The notes under the pieces were generated by a model. That model was not told the origin of the DNA, did no database searches, and was given only the letters and a program-made list of their open reading frames with translations. A DNA stretch of 20,046 nucleotides from JBHHZM01 sp046758065 (GTDB taxonomy: Bacteria; Pseudomonadota; Alphaproteobacteria; JAAXGF01). Made by a program: the position numbers and the translations under genes. Positions 7,383-15,175 of this stretch are shown one piece after another; positions within the stretch are counted from its first letter, which is position 1; the number at the start of each line of letters is the position of its first letter. Where the stretch lies: assembly GCA_046758065.1 (NCBI GenBank), contig JBHHZM010000055.1:1-20046 (forward strand), in the 5' to 3' direction.

Positions 7383-7453
7383 TAGTCTGTTGGCGATCGG
7401 CCTCCGGGCGGTTAGTGTGCTTCAAGATTGGGTGAGTCACCGCTCCCCTAGTC

Positions 7454-7505
7454 ATTGCCGGGCTTGACCCGACAATCCATGGACCCCCGGGTCAAGCTCG
7501 GGGGT
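7454..7505. repeat. Double palindrome of the CCGGGCTTGACCCG type
   Basis: The first hairpin is at 7454-7476 (9-position stem with one mismatch, loop CTTGA). The second is at 7483-7505 (9-bp stem with one G-T pair, loop TCAAG). The second is close to the reverse complement of the first in its core and the loops are mutually complementary, so the two could also pair with each other. I recall dyads with this core as frequent intergenic repeats in alphaproteobacterial genomes; no second copy is seen in this window. Confidence 0.7.
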
Positions 7506-7595
7506 GACGCTAGGGCAAGGCGATTCCCTTCAATCTTGATCTGCTCTAGGGTTCGGCAAAGAACTGAACCACGCCGTGGTACGGGAGAACGGGAC

Positions 7596-9140
7596 ATGAG
7601 CGAGGAACGGGCGACGCGGCGGCGGGCGCGCGGCGGCAGCGAGGCGCGCAGGGCGGCGCGCGGGCGGCGCGAGATCGCGCAACTTCCCTACATCACCCGC
7701 GGGATTCCGCTGACCGAGGTGCTATCCGAGGAAGGCCTCGAGATCATCGAGAACAACGCCGAGACCATCCTTGAGGAGATCGGCATCGAGTTCCGCGAGG
7801 ACGCCGAGGCGCTCGACTTGTGGAAAGAGGCGGGGGCCGACGTCGACGGCGAGCGCGTGCGTCTGCCGCGGGGTCTTGCGCGCACGCTGCTCGAAACCGC
7901 GCCGCGCCAGTTCACCCAGCACGCGCGCAACCCCGACCGCAGCGTCGAGATCGGCGGTCCGCACACCGTATTCGCCCCGGTCTACGGACCGCCCTTCGTG
8001 CGCGACCTCGACAAGGGCCGGCGCTACGCGACCCTCGAGGACTTCCGGAATTTCGTCAAGCTCGCCTACATGACGCCGGCGATGCACCATTCGGGCGGCA
8101 CGGTCTGCGAACCGGTCGACGTGCCCGTGAACAAGCGCCATCTCGATATGGTCTACAGCCATATTCGATATTCGGACAAACCCTTCATGGGGTCGGTGAC
8201 CCATCCCGAGCGCGCCGCCGATTCGGTGGCCATGGCGAAGCTCGTCTTCGGCGCCGATTTCGTCGACCGGAACTGCGTGCTCGTCAACCTTATCAACGCC
8301 AACTCGCCGATGGTCTTCGACGCGACCATGCTCGGCGCGCTCAAGGTCTACGCGCGGGCCAATCAGGCCGTCGTGGTCTCGCCCTTCATCCTCGCGGGCG
8401 CCATGAGCCCGGTGACGGTCGCCGGAACGCTCGCCCAACTGTTCGCCGAGGCGCTCGCCGGCATGGCCTTCGCCCAGCTCGTGCGGCCCGGCGCGCCGGT
8501 GGTGTTCGGCACCTTCGCCAGCTCGATCTCGATGCAGTCGGGCGCGCCCACCTTCGGCACGCCGGAACCGACGCTGGTGCTGTTCGCCGCCGCCCAGCTC
8601 GCCCGCCGGCTCGGCGTGCCGTTCCGCTCGGGCGGCTCGCTTTGCGGCTCGAAAGTGGCCGACGCGCAGGCCGCGTACGAGAGCGCGCAAACCCTGCTTC
8701 CCACCGTGCTCGCGGGCGTGAATTTCGTGCTGCACGCGGCCGGCTGGCTCGAAGGCGGGCTGGCGTCGAGTTACGAGAAGTTCGTCATGGACGCCGACCA
8801 GATCGGCATGATGCAGGTGCTCGCCAAGGGCGTCGATCTCTCGGACAACGGGCAGGCGTTCGACGCCATCCGCGAGGTCGGACCCGGCAGCCATTACCTG
8901 GGCTGCGCCCACACCCAGGCCAACTTCGAGACCGCTTTTTATCGCTCGTCCATCGCCGACAACAATTCGGTCGAGCAATGGCAAGCCGAGGGCGCGCTCG
9001 ACGCCGCCCAGCGCGCCAACGTCCTGTGGAAACGGACGCTCGCCGATTACCAGGCCCCGGCGCTCGACGACGGCATCGACGAGGCGTTGCAGGACTTCAT
9101 TGCCAGGAAGAAGGCGAGCATGCCCGACGCCTTCGCCTGA
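7596..9140 (+). CDS. MttB-family (trimethylamine/glycine betaine) methyltransferase, non-pyrrolysine type
   Basis: 514 residues. After an Arg-rich N-terminus (1-25) comes a complete MttB-type TIM barrel: LPYITRGIPLTEVLSEEGL, VFAPVYGPPFVRDLD, SGGTVCEPVDVPVNKRHLDM, GTFASSISMQSGAPTFGTPE and GGSLCGSKVADAQAAYES. The frame is open from end to end with no in-frame TAG, so it is not the pyrrolysine enzyme of methanogens. Non-pyrrolysine relatives (MtgB, MtpB, MtcB) demethylate glycine betaine, proline betaine or carnitine, passing the methyl group to a corrinoid protein. The ATG at 7596 follows GGGAG at 7583-7587. No corrinoid-binding protein or corrinoid:THF methyltransferase is encoded in the window, so the methyl acceptor is unknown. 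Its position beside demethylases and sarcosine oxidase suggests it feeds the same pathway with a quaternary-amine substrate. Confidence 0.88.
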   Translation: MSEERATRRRARGGSEARRAARGRREIAQLPYITRGIPLTEVLSEEGLEIIENNAETILEEIGIEFREDAEALDLWKEAGADVDGERVRLPRGLARTLLETAPRQFTQHARNPDRSVEIGGPHTVFAPVYGPPFVRDLDKGRRYATLEDFRNFVKLAYMTPAMHHSGGTVCEPVDVPVNKRHLDMVYSHIRYSDKPFMGSVTHPERAADSVAMAKLVFGADFVDRNCVLVNLINANSPMVFDATMLGALKVYARANQAVVVSPFILAGAMSPVTVAGTLAQLFAEALAGMAFAQLVRPGAPVVFGTFASSISMQSGAPTFGTPEPTLVLFAAAQLARRLGVPFRSGGSLCGSKVADAQAAYESAQTLLPTVLAGVNFVLHAAGWLEGGLASSYEKFVMDADQIGMMQVLAKGVDLSDNGQAFDAIREVGPGSHYLGCAHTQANFETAFYRSSIADNNSVEQWQAEGALDAAQRANVLWKRTLADYQAPALDDGIDEALQDFIARKKASMPDAFA

Positions 9141-9166
9141 ACCTTGGCCCCGGGTTCCCGGCCGTT

Positions 9167-9199
9167 GTCGCGGCGCGGTTCGCGACCCATATTTTATTA
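9167..9199 (+). terminator. Hairpin with T-rich tail after the MttB homologue
   Basis: GTCGCG (9167-9172) pairs with CGCGAC (9181-9186) across an 8-nt loop and is followed, after two C residues, by CATATTTTATTA, an AT-rich patch that stands out locally. It starts 26 nt after the stop at 9140, fitting a Rho-independent terminator. The same patch could alternatively hold a -10 element for the downstream lipoprotein gene, with TTGTCG at 9165-9170 as a -35 at 19-bp spacing. Confidence 0.45.
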
Positions 9200-9272
9200 C
9201 CGGAACACTATGCGCCGCCGGTCGCGGCGGGCCGCGTGCGACGGCGAGAGGACCATGGAGGACAAATCAGAG

Positions 9273-9893
9273 ATGTTTCGGCAAGGATGGAAAACGACCC
9301 TTGGCGCGCGTTTCGGCCTTATGCGTTGCGTCGCCGCCGCCACTCTCCTCCTCGTGGCGGGCTGCGCCGGCCCGAACGGCGGCCTTACCACGGCGATCTC
9401 CTACAATCAGGTCGAAAGCGCGTATTCGCCCGGCGAGGTCGGCTATGCGGCCGACGGGCGCGACCTCCGCGTGGTGGTGCGGGGCAAACCGTTCGCCGGC
9501 GCCGACAGGGCGGAGCTCGAAGCCGCGGTGATCGACGGCATGGCCAATCAACCCGGCTGGTTCGTCACCAACTATACGACGACGCCGAACGAAACCGCCC
9601 GCGACCTTTACCGCGTGGTCTGGTTGTTCGGGGTGACGCCGCAGACCTCGCGCTACGCCATCTGCGGCGCGGCGCCCGGCGACTTCGTCGCGCTCGAGCA
9701 GGGCGGTAACACGGTGATGGCCGGCTTTTGCCGCCTGGACCAGCCCTTGACCTACCTCGGCGGCACCCTCGGCGACGTGCGTTCGCTTGACGATCCGCGT
9801 TTCAGGAGGTTCGTCACCGTCGCCACGCATATCGTCTTCCCGCGTCTCGACCCCAACCGCGACGGACGCTCGCGCGAGGACCTCGACCGCTGA
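9273..9893 (+). CDS. Predicted lipoprotein of unknown function
   Basis: 206 residues from ATG 9273. A basic n-region and hydrophobic stretch (RCVAAATLLLVAGC) end in a lipobox V-A-G-C, placing the acylated cysteine at residue 31, so export and membrane anchoring are expected. The mature part is about 175 residues, mixed alpha/beta in appearance, with PGWFVTNYTTTPNETARDLY, YAICGAAPGDFVAL and AGFCRLDQPLTYLGG as distinctive segments; it contains two cysteines besides the lipid one. I do not recognise the family. The start is uncertain: GGAGG at 9257-9261 sits 11 nt before 9273; ATG at 9255 (weaker site) and ATG at 9321 (15-residue signal peptide) are alternatives. It is downstream of the MttB homologue in the same direction, but a hairpin separates them, so it may be independent. 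Its end is 9 bp from the convergent end of soxG. Confidence 0.75.
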   Translation: MFRQGWKTTLGARFGLMRCVAAATLLLVAGCAGPNGGLTTAISYNQVESAYSPGEVGYAADGRDLRVVVRGKPFAGADRAELEAAVIDGMANQPGWFVTNYTTTPNETARDLYRVVWLFGVTPQTSRYAICGAAPGDFVALEQGGNTVMAGFCRLDQPLTYLGGTLGDVRSLDDPRFRRFVTVATHIVFPRLDPNRDGRSREDLDR

Positions 9894-9902
9894 CCCCGGC
9901 CG

Positions 9903-10511
9903 TCACCCCCTGACGATCGCGAGGCCGTATTCGCCGGCCGCGTCCTCGAGCCAGGTCCAGAGATAATCGGCGACGCTGCGCTCGACGTAGATGTCGTAGG
10001 CCGGCGCCGCGTCGGTCTGGTGCAGGATGACGAGCGCCTTGGCGAGGTGGCTCTGGGCGCAATCGCCGGTCTCGAAGACGCGCGGATGGAGATCGAGCGG
10101 GCAGCCCTTCATCAGCACGTCGCGCGCGTGCGACCCGGCGAGGCCGATCACGGTGCGGCCCTCGCTCACGTCGGTGACCGCGATATGCTGCCCGTCGAGC
10201 GCGGCGCGCAACGCCTCGACGGTCTCCGCCTCGCCGTCCGGCGGCGTGACTATGAGCCACTCGTTGGGGCAGAGCCAGAACGCCGTGCGCCCCTCCGTTC
10301 CGGTCGAGGTGTTGGGCTTGGTCGGCGGTTCGAAGCCGAGGGCGCGCTTGACTGCGTCGCGGAACTTCTTGGTCGGTTCGCCGCGCAGATTGAGCTTGCC
10401 GACGAAGCGCCGCTCGCAGAGAACGACGCCGGCGTCGCCGGGATCGTCGACGGCGCGGGCGTCGAGGTGCAGATGGTCGAGCACGCCGAGGCGCTGATAC
10501 GATTCAGCCAC
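9903..10511 (-). CDS. soxG: Sarcosine oxidase gamma subunit
   Basis: 202 residues, a normal length for SoxG. The folate-binding-like fold is seen in FWLCPNEWLIVTP, VTDVSEGRTVIGLAG and YDIYVERSVADYLWTWL. The gamma subunit is a non-catalytic part of the alpha-beta-gamma-delta oxidase, which converts sarcosine, oxygen and THF to glycine, hydrogen peroxide and methylene-THF in the cytoplasm. The start codon is GTG at 10511, which overlaps the end of soxA by 8 bp, with GGGGAG 7 nt upstream inside soxA. Translation is therefore probably coupled to soxA. It is the last gene of the minus-strand unit. No purU, glyA or folD follows; instead there is a convergent lipoprotein gene after 9 bp. Confidence 0.92.
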   Translation of the reverse strand: MAESYQRLGVLDHLHLDARAVDDPGDAGVVLCERRFVGKLNLRGEPTKKFRDAVKRALGFEPPTKPNTSTGTEGRTAFWLCPNEWLIVTPPDGEAETVEALRAALDGQHIAVTDVSEGRTVIGLAGSHARDVLMKGCPLDLHPRVFETGDCAQSHLAKALVILHQTDAAPAYDIYVERSVADYLWTWLEDAAGEYGLAIVRG

Positions 10512-13500
10512 GCAGCCGCTCCCCTTCAGGATCGTAGAACACCGGCGCGGTGACCTCGGCGCGCACCGTCTCGTCGGGCAGGGAAATCGTCACCGTCTCG
10601 CCGTGGCGACCGTGGCCGCCCTTGAGCACCGCCATCGCGATCGAGCGTCCGAGAACCGGGCTCCAGTAACTCGACGTGACGTGGCCTTCCATCGGCATCG
10701 GCGGTTCGGGTCTGACCTCGGAGACGATCTGCGAGCCCTCGGGTACCACCTTCCTGGGATTTTCGGCCAACAGGCCGACGAGCTGCTTGCGGTCGCTGCG
10801 TCGGGTGTCGGAACGGTCGAACGAGCGCTTGCCGATGAAGTCCTTCTTTTTCTTGCTGACGATCCAGTCCATGCCGAGGTCCTGCGGCGTGAGCGTGCCG
10901 TCGGTGTCGTGGCCGACGACGATAAAGCCTTTCTCGGCGCGCAGGACGTGCATCGCCTCGGTGCCGTAGGGCGTGATGCCGTACTTGGCGCCCGCCGTCA
11001 TGATCGCCCGCCACAGGCCGACGCCATAGGTCGAGGGTACGTTGATCTCGTAGGCGAGCTCGCCCGAAAAGCTCACCCGGAAAACGCGCGCGGGGATCCC
11101 TGCGACCGTGCCCGCGCGCCAGGACATGAAGGGGAAAGCAGCCGGCGCGAGGTCGATGTCGTCGCACAGCTCGGCGAGCAGCCGGCGCGCGTTAGGACCG
11201 ACGATCGCCACCACCGCCCACTGCGTCGTCACCGAGGTGCACCAGACCTTGAGCCGGGGCCACTCGGTCTGCAGCCATTCCTCGAGCCAGGCGAGCACCC
11301 GCGCCGCGCCGCCGGTGGTGGTCGTCATGTGGTAGTGATGCTCGTCCAGCCGCGAGGTGACGCCGTCGTCGAACACCATGCCGTCCTCGCCGAGCATCAG
11401 GCCGTAACGGCAGCGCCCCACTTCGAGCTTGCTCCAGGCGTTGGTGTAGACGCGGTTGAGAAGCTCGACCGCGTCGCGTCCCTGAATGTCGATCTTGCCC
11501 AGCGTGGTCGCGTCGAAGACGGCGAGCCCGTTGCGCACCGCGAGGCACTCGCGGTTGACCGCGTCGCGCATGGTCTCGCCGGCGCGCGGATAGTACCACG
11601 GGCGCTTCCACTGCCCGACGTCCTCGAACACCGCGCCGTTGGCCTCGTGCCACTGGTGCATCGGCGTCTGGCGCACCGGCTCCCACAGCTTGCCGACGTT
11701 GCGCCCGGCCAGCACGCCGTAGCCGACCGGCGTGTACGGCGGCCGGAACGTGGTGGTGCCGACGGCCGGTATTTCGGAATCCGTGATCTGCGCCATGAGG
11801 GCGAGCGCGTTGACGTTGCTGGTCTTGCCCTGATCGGTACCCATGCCCGTGGTGGTGTAGCGTTTGAAGTGCTCGATCGAGGCGTAGCCCTCGCGCACGG
11901 CCAACGCCACGTCGGCGGCGGTGACGTCGTTCTGGAAATCGACGAAATGCTTCGTCCCCCGCCCCTTGGCGCCGGGCGCGGGCACCCGCCAGAGCGCCCG
12001 GATCGGCCGGCTTTCGGGCTCGGGCGCGGCCGGTGCGGCGGGGGCCTTGCCTGTGGCGAACCCCGCGGCCGCGGCCGCGTCGCGACCCGCGGCAAAGCCT
12101 TCGGCCAGACAGTCGGCGAGATGGAACGCGCCGTTCGCCGCGCCGGCCGAATGCTCGGGGTGCCAGGACTGACCGGGGACAAAGCACGTCTTCTCCTCGT
12201 CGTAGCGCAGCCTGCCGCGCGACTGCGAGAACAGGTGCACCGCCGGGTTCCAGCCCCCCGACATGCAAACGAGATCGCAACTGACGCGCCGGGCGGCGCC
12301 GCTCAGGCCGTCGCCCGCTTCGTTGAGCCCCATGATCTCGACCGCCTCGACGCCCTTGGCGCCGTGGGTGGCGACGATGGCGTGACCACCGAGGATCTCG
12401 GTGCCGCGCGCGCGCAGCCGCTCGGCGAGCTCGCCCCGGGGCTCGGGCCTGAGATCGACCAGCGCCGGCACGGTCACGCCGGCCTCGGCAAGATCGAGCG
12501 CGGCGCGGTAGGCGCTGTCGTTGTTGGCGAAGACGACCGCCCGGTTCCCCGGTCGCGCGGCGTAGCGGTTGACGTAGGTCTGCGCGGCCGCGGCCAGCAT
12601 GACGCCCGGACGGTCGTTGTCGGCGAACACCAGCGGGCGTTCGTGCGCCCCGGTGGCGAGCACCACCTGCCCGGCCCGCACCCGCCACAAACGCTGGCGC
12701 GGCAGCTCGGGCGCGGCGGCGGGACCGAGATGGTCGGTCACCCGCTCGACCAGCCCGAGGTAGTTGTGGTCGTAGTAACCGAACACGGTGGTGCGCGTCA
12801 GCAGCCGCACCTCCGACATCGCCTCGAGTTCGGCGACCGCCTGAACGATCCAGTCACCCGCGGGCGCGTCGTCGATCTCGGCCCGGAGACCGAGCAGCGC
12901 GCCACCGAGTTCGTTCTGCTCGTCGGCAACCACGACCCGGGCGCCGGTGCGCCCGGCGGCCAGCGCCGCGGCGAGCCCGGCCGGCCCGCCGCCAGCGACC
13001 AGCACGTCGCAGTGAAGGTGGCGTCTGTCGTAGCGGTCGGGATCGGGTCCCGGCGGTGCCTTGCCGAGACCGGCGGCGTGACGGATGACGTATTCGTAGC
13101 GCATCCACAGGCTCGCCGGCCACATGAAGGTCTTGTAGTAGAAGCCCGAAGGCAGGACGCGCGCGAACCGGCCGTTGATCGCGCCGACGTCGAACTCGAG
13201 GCTCGGCCAGCAGTTGACGCTCGTCGCCTCAAGCCCGGCGTAGAGCTCGATCTGGGTGGCGCGCAGGTTGGGTTCGGTGCGCACGCCCCGGCCAAGCTGG
13301 ACGATGGCGTTGGGTTCCTCGGCGCCGGCGCTCAGGATCCCGCGCGGGCGGTGATACTTGAAACTGCGTCCGACCAGACGCACGCCGTTGGCGATCAGCG
13401 CCGAGGCCAGCGTGTCGCCGGCGCAGCCCCTGTAGGACTTGCCGTTGAACGTGAAATCGAGGCTGTGGCCGCGGTCGATGCGGCCGCCCTCCGACACCCG

Positions 13501-13512
13501 CCGGTCGGTCAC
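10504..13512 (-). CDS. soxA: Sarcosine oxidase alpha subunit
   Basis: 1002 residues, standard for SoxA of heterotetrameric sarcosine oxidase. The order is an N-terminal 2Fe-2S-like fold (about 17-100, without a cluster cysteine set), a Rossmann domain with CDVLVAGGGPAGLAAALAAG (168-187) for the dinucleotide cofactor, then a C-terminal aminomethyltransferase (GCV_T/GCV_T_C) domain from about 610 to the end that binds tetrahydrofolate. In characterised enzymes FMN lies at the alpha-beta interface and the methylene intermediate is channelled to the folate site. The start is GTG at 13512: it overlaps the soxD stop as GTGA and has GGAGG 7 nt upstream. The open frame upstream of it is a shadow of soxD. 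It is translationally coupled to both neighbours. Confidence 0.95.
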   Translation of the reverse strand: MTDRRVSEGGRIDRGHSLDFTFNGKSYRGCAGDTLASALIANGVRLVGRSFKYHRPRGILSAGAEEPNAIVQLGRGVRTEPNLRATQIELYAGLEATSVNCWPSLEFDVGAINGRFARVLPSGFYYKTFMWPASLWMRYEYVIRHAAGLGKAPPGPDPDRYDRRHLHCDVLVAGGGPAGLAAALAAGRTGARVVVADEQNELGGALLGLRAEIDDAPAGDWIVQAVAELEAMSEVRLLTRTTVFGYYDHNYLGLVERVTDHLGPAAAPELPRQRLWRVRAGQVVLATGAHERPLVFADNDRPGVMLAAAAQTYVNRYAARPGNRAVVFANNDSAYRAALDLAEAGVTVPALVDLRPEPRGELAERLRARGTEILGGHAIVATHGAKGVEAVEIMGLNEAGDGLSGAARRVSCDLVCMSGGWNPAVHLFSQSRGRLRYDEEKTCFVPGQSWHPEHSAGAANGAFHLADCLAEGFAAGRDAAAAAGFATGKAPAAPAAPEPESRPIRALWRVPAPGAKGRGTKHFVDFQNDVTAADVALAVREGYASIEHFKRYTTTGMGTDQGKTSNVNALALMAQITDSEIPAVGTTTFRPPYTPVGYGVLAGRNVGKLWEPVRQTPMHQWHEANGAVFEDVGQWKRPWYYPRAGETMRDAVNRECLAVRNGLAVFDATTLGKIDIQGRDAVELLNRVYTNAWSKLEVGRCRYGLMLGEDGMVFDDGVTSRLDEHHYHMTTTTGGAARVLAWLEEWLQTEWPRLKVWCTSVTTQWAVVAIVGPNARRLLAELCDDIDLAPAAFPFMSWRAGTVAGIPARVFRVSFSGELAYEINVPSTYGVGLWRAIMTAGAKYGITPYGTEAMHVLRAEKGFIVVGHDTDGTLTPQDLGMDWIVSKKKKDFIGKRSFDRSDTRRSDRKQLVGLLAENPRKVVPEGSQIVSEVRPEPPMPMEGHVTSSYWSPVLGRSIAMAVLKGGHGRHGETVTISLPDETVRAEVTAPVFYDPEGERLRG

Positions 13513-13790
13513 GTCCCGGCCTCCGGCGGCTTTTCGCCCATCTTGTAGACGGCGGTGATGACGTGGGTGAAGGTGTCGCGTTCGACGTTGAACCAGCGCC
13601 GGCAGCCGTGGGCGTGCATCCAGCGCTCGCGATGCGGGCCCTTGGGATTGCTGCGCATGAAGAGGTATTCGGCCCACGCCCCGTCGTCGAGCCTGGCGGG
13701 ATTCTTCGGACGGTCGATATGCGCCTCGCCGCCGTACGAGAACTCGGTGGCGTCGCGCGGACCGCACCAGGGGCATTCGATCAGGAACAT
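13509..13790 (-). CDS. soxD: Sarcosine oxidase delta subunit (zinc-binding)
   Basis: 93 residues, typical of SoxD. MFLIECPWCG and HAHGCRRWFN are the family signatures; Cys6, Cys9, His59 and Cys63 are at the zinc-ligand positions known from structures of the heterotetrameric enzyme. The subunit helps hold the complex together and has no catalytic role of its own. The ATG at 13790 has a poor ribosome-binding site. It lies 30 bp after soxB, so its translation may depend on ribosomes finishing soxB. The stop overlaps the GTG of soxA by 4 bp. Confidence 0.95.
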   Translation of the reverse strand: MFLIECPWCGPRDATEFSYGGEAHIDRPKNPARLDDGAWAEYLFMRSNPKGPHRERWMHAHGCRRWFNVERDTFTHVITAVYKMGEKPPEAGT

Positions 13791-13820
13791 CGTGTCACGA
13801 CCGTCCGGCCCGCCCGGCCT

Positions 13821-15077
13821 TCAATGCGCCACCCCGGCGGCGCCGTGCTCATCGATGAGGCGCCCCGAGGTGAAGCGTTCGAGCGCAAACGGCTCGTTGA
13901 GCGGATGCGGCCGGTCCTGCGCGATGGTATGGGCGAAGCACCAGCCCGAGCCGGGCGTCGCCTTGAAGCCGCCGGTGCCCCAGCCGCAGTTGATATAGAA
14001 GCCCTCGACCGGGGTCTTGCCGACGATCGGGCTGGCGTCGGGGCAGACGTCGACGATACCCGCCCACTGACGCATCATCCTGACCCGACTGACGATCGGG
14101 ATCAGCTCGATCACGGCGGCCATCATATCTTCGACCGTATGCAGGCCGCTGCGCTGGGCGTAGGAATTATGCGCGTCGATGCCCGCGCCCATCACCAGCT
14201 CGCCCTTGTCCGACTGGCTGATATAGACGTGCACCGTGCCCGACATGACGACGGTGTGGAGCACGGGTTTCAGGGGTTCCGACACCAGCGCCTGAAGCGG
14301 ATGGCTTTCGACCGGCAGGCGCAACCCGACCATGCCGGCGATGACGCTCGAATGGCCGGCGGTGACCGAAGCGACCTTGCCCGCCTTGATGAAGCCTCTG
14401 GTGGTCTCGACCCCGGTGACGCGGCCGCCGTCGCGGCGAATCCCGGTGACCGCGCATTGCTGGATGATGTCGACCCCGCGTTCGTCCGCGGCGCGCGCAA
14501 AACCCCAGGCGACCGCATCGTGGCGGGCGACGCCGCCGCGTCGTTGCAGCGATGCGCCGACGATCGGATAGCGCGCCGTCGGCGAGGTGTTGAGGATGGG
14601 GCAGAACGCCTTGATTTGCGCCGGTGTCAGGAACTCGGAATCGATGCCGTTGAGGCGGATCGCGTTGACCCGCCGGTTGAGATCGCGCAGGTCGTGCTGG
14701 TTGTGCGCCAAGTTCAGCACCCCGCGCTGGCTGAACATGAGGTTGAAATTGAGATCCTGGCTCAACCCCTCCCACAGCTTGAGCGACTTCTCGTAGATCC
14801 CGGCGCTCTCGTCCCACAGATAGTTCGAGCGCACGACGGTTGTATTGCGGCCGGTGTTGCCGCCGCCGAGCCAACCCTTCTCGATCACGGCGACGTTGGT
14901 GACGCCGTGCTCCTTGGCGAGGTAGTAGGCGGTGGTAAGCCCGTGCCCGCCGCCGCCGATGATGACGACATCGTATTCCGGCTTCGGTTCGGGACTGCGC
15001 CAGGCCCGCGGCCAGTTCTGGTGGTAGTCGCGGGCGTTCCGGATCAGGCTGAAGATCGAATACTTGGCCTTGGCCAT
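13821..15077 (-). CDS. soxB: Sarcosine oxidase beta subunit
   Basis: 418 residues, the normal length. YDVVIIGGGGHGLTTAYYLA (35-54) is the FAD-binding Rossmann motif of the DAO fold. RGGVARHDAVAWGFARAA contains His186, which corresponds to the histidine carrying covalent FMN in characterised heterotetrameric sarcosine oxidases. C-terminal VDVCPDASPIVGKTPVEGFY and NCGWGTGGFKATPGSG complete the flavin site. This subunit oxidises sarcosine at FAD and reduces oxygen at FMN. The ATG at 15077 follows AGGA with about 7 nt spacing; the long open frame upstream is a shadow of the ATPase gene. It is the first of the four sox genes in the order B-D-A-G. A 98-bp gap holding a GC hairpin separates it from the transporter genes. 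Confidence 0.95.
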   Translation of the reverse strand: MAKAKYSIFSLIRNARDYHQNWPRAWRSPEPKPEYDVVIIGGGGHGLTTAYYLAKEHGVTNVAVIEKGWLGGGNTGRNTTVVRSNYLWDESAGIYEKSLKLWEGLSQDLNFNLMFSQRGVLNLAHNQHDLRDLNRRVNAIRLNGIDSEFLTPAQIKAFCPILNTSPTARYPIVGASLQRRGGVARHDAVAWGFARAADERGVDIIQQCAVTGIRRDGGRVTGVETTRGFIKAGKVASVTAGHSSVIAGMVGLRLPVESHPLQALVSEPLKPVLHTVVMSGTVHVYISQSDKGELVMGAGIDAHNSYAQRSGLHTVEDMMAAVIELIPIVSRVRMMRQWAGIVDVCPDASPIVGKTPVEGFYINCGWGTGGFKATPGSGWCFAHTIAQDRPHPLNEPFALERFTSGRLIDEHGAAGVAH

Positions 15078-15096
15078 CGTTTTCCTACAGGCTCGA

Positions 15097-15113
15097 GCGC
15101 GCGCCATGCGCGC
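15097..15113 (-). other. GC hairpin between the ATPase gene and soxB
   Basis: GCGCGC (15097-15102) pairs with GCGCGC (15108-15113) across a 5-nt loop. Flanking GAGCG and CGCTC elements may extend it into a larger structure. It lies in the 98-bp gap between the ATPase stop (15176) and the soxB start (15077). It has no T run, so it looks more like a processing or stability element that could set transporter-to-oxidase ratios than a full terminator. Confidence 0.35.
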
Positions 15114-15175
15114 CGGACGGGCGGCCGCTCGACATTCCGTTTGATGCCCGAGTACGCCCGCCGGCGCAAGCGAGA

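Larger units (their letters stand above)
7342..7546. repeat. Nested inverted-repeat segment (MITE-like candidate)
   Basis: GAGCAGAT (7342-7349) and ATCTGCTC (7539-7546) form an 8-bp perfect inverted repeat. Inside it TCAAGATTG (7422-7430) and CAATCTTGA (7531-7539) form a 9-bp perfect inverted repeat, and the double palindrome at 7454-7505 lies within both. No transposase and no obvious target-site duplication are visible. The segment lies between the second DUF1127 gene and the MttB homologue. It may be a small non-autonomous element or an intergenic repeat unit. Confidence 0.4.

Noticed and set aside
10603..13548. 981-codon plus-strand open frame opposite soxA
   Set aside because: Antisense shadow produced by third-position GC bias; soxA motifs are unambiguous on the minus strand.
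13513..13776. N-terminal extension of SoxA by 88 residues
   Set aside because: The stretch is out of frame over soxD and has no SoxA homology; GTG 13512 has a good ribosome-binding site and the expected N-terminus.
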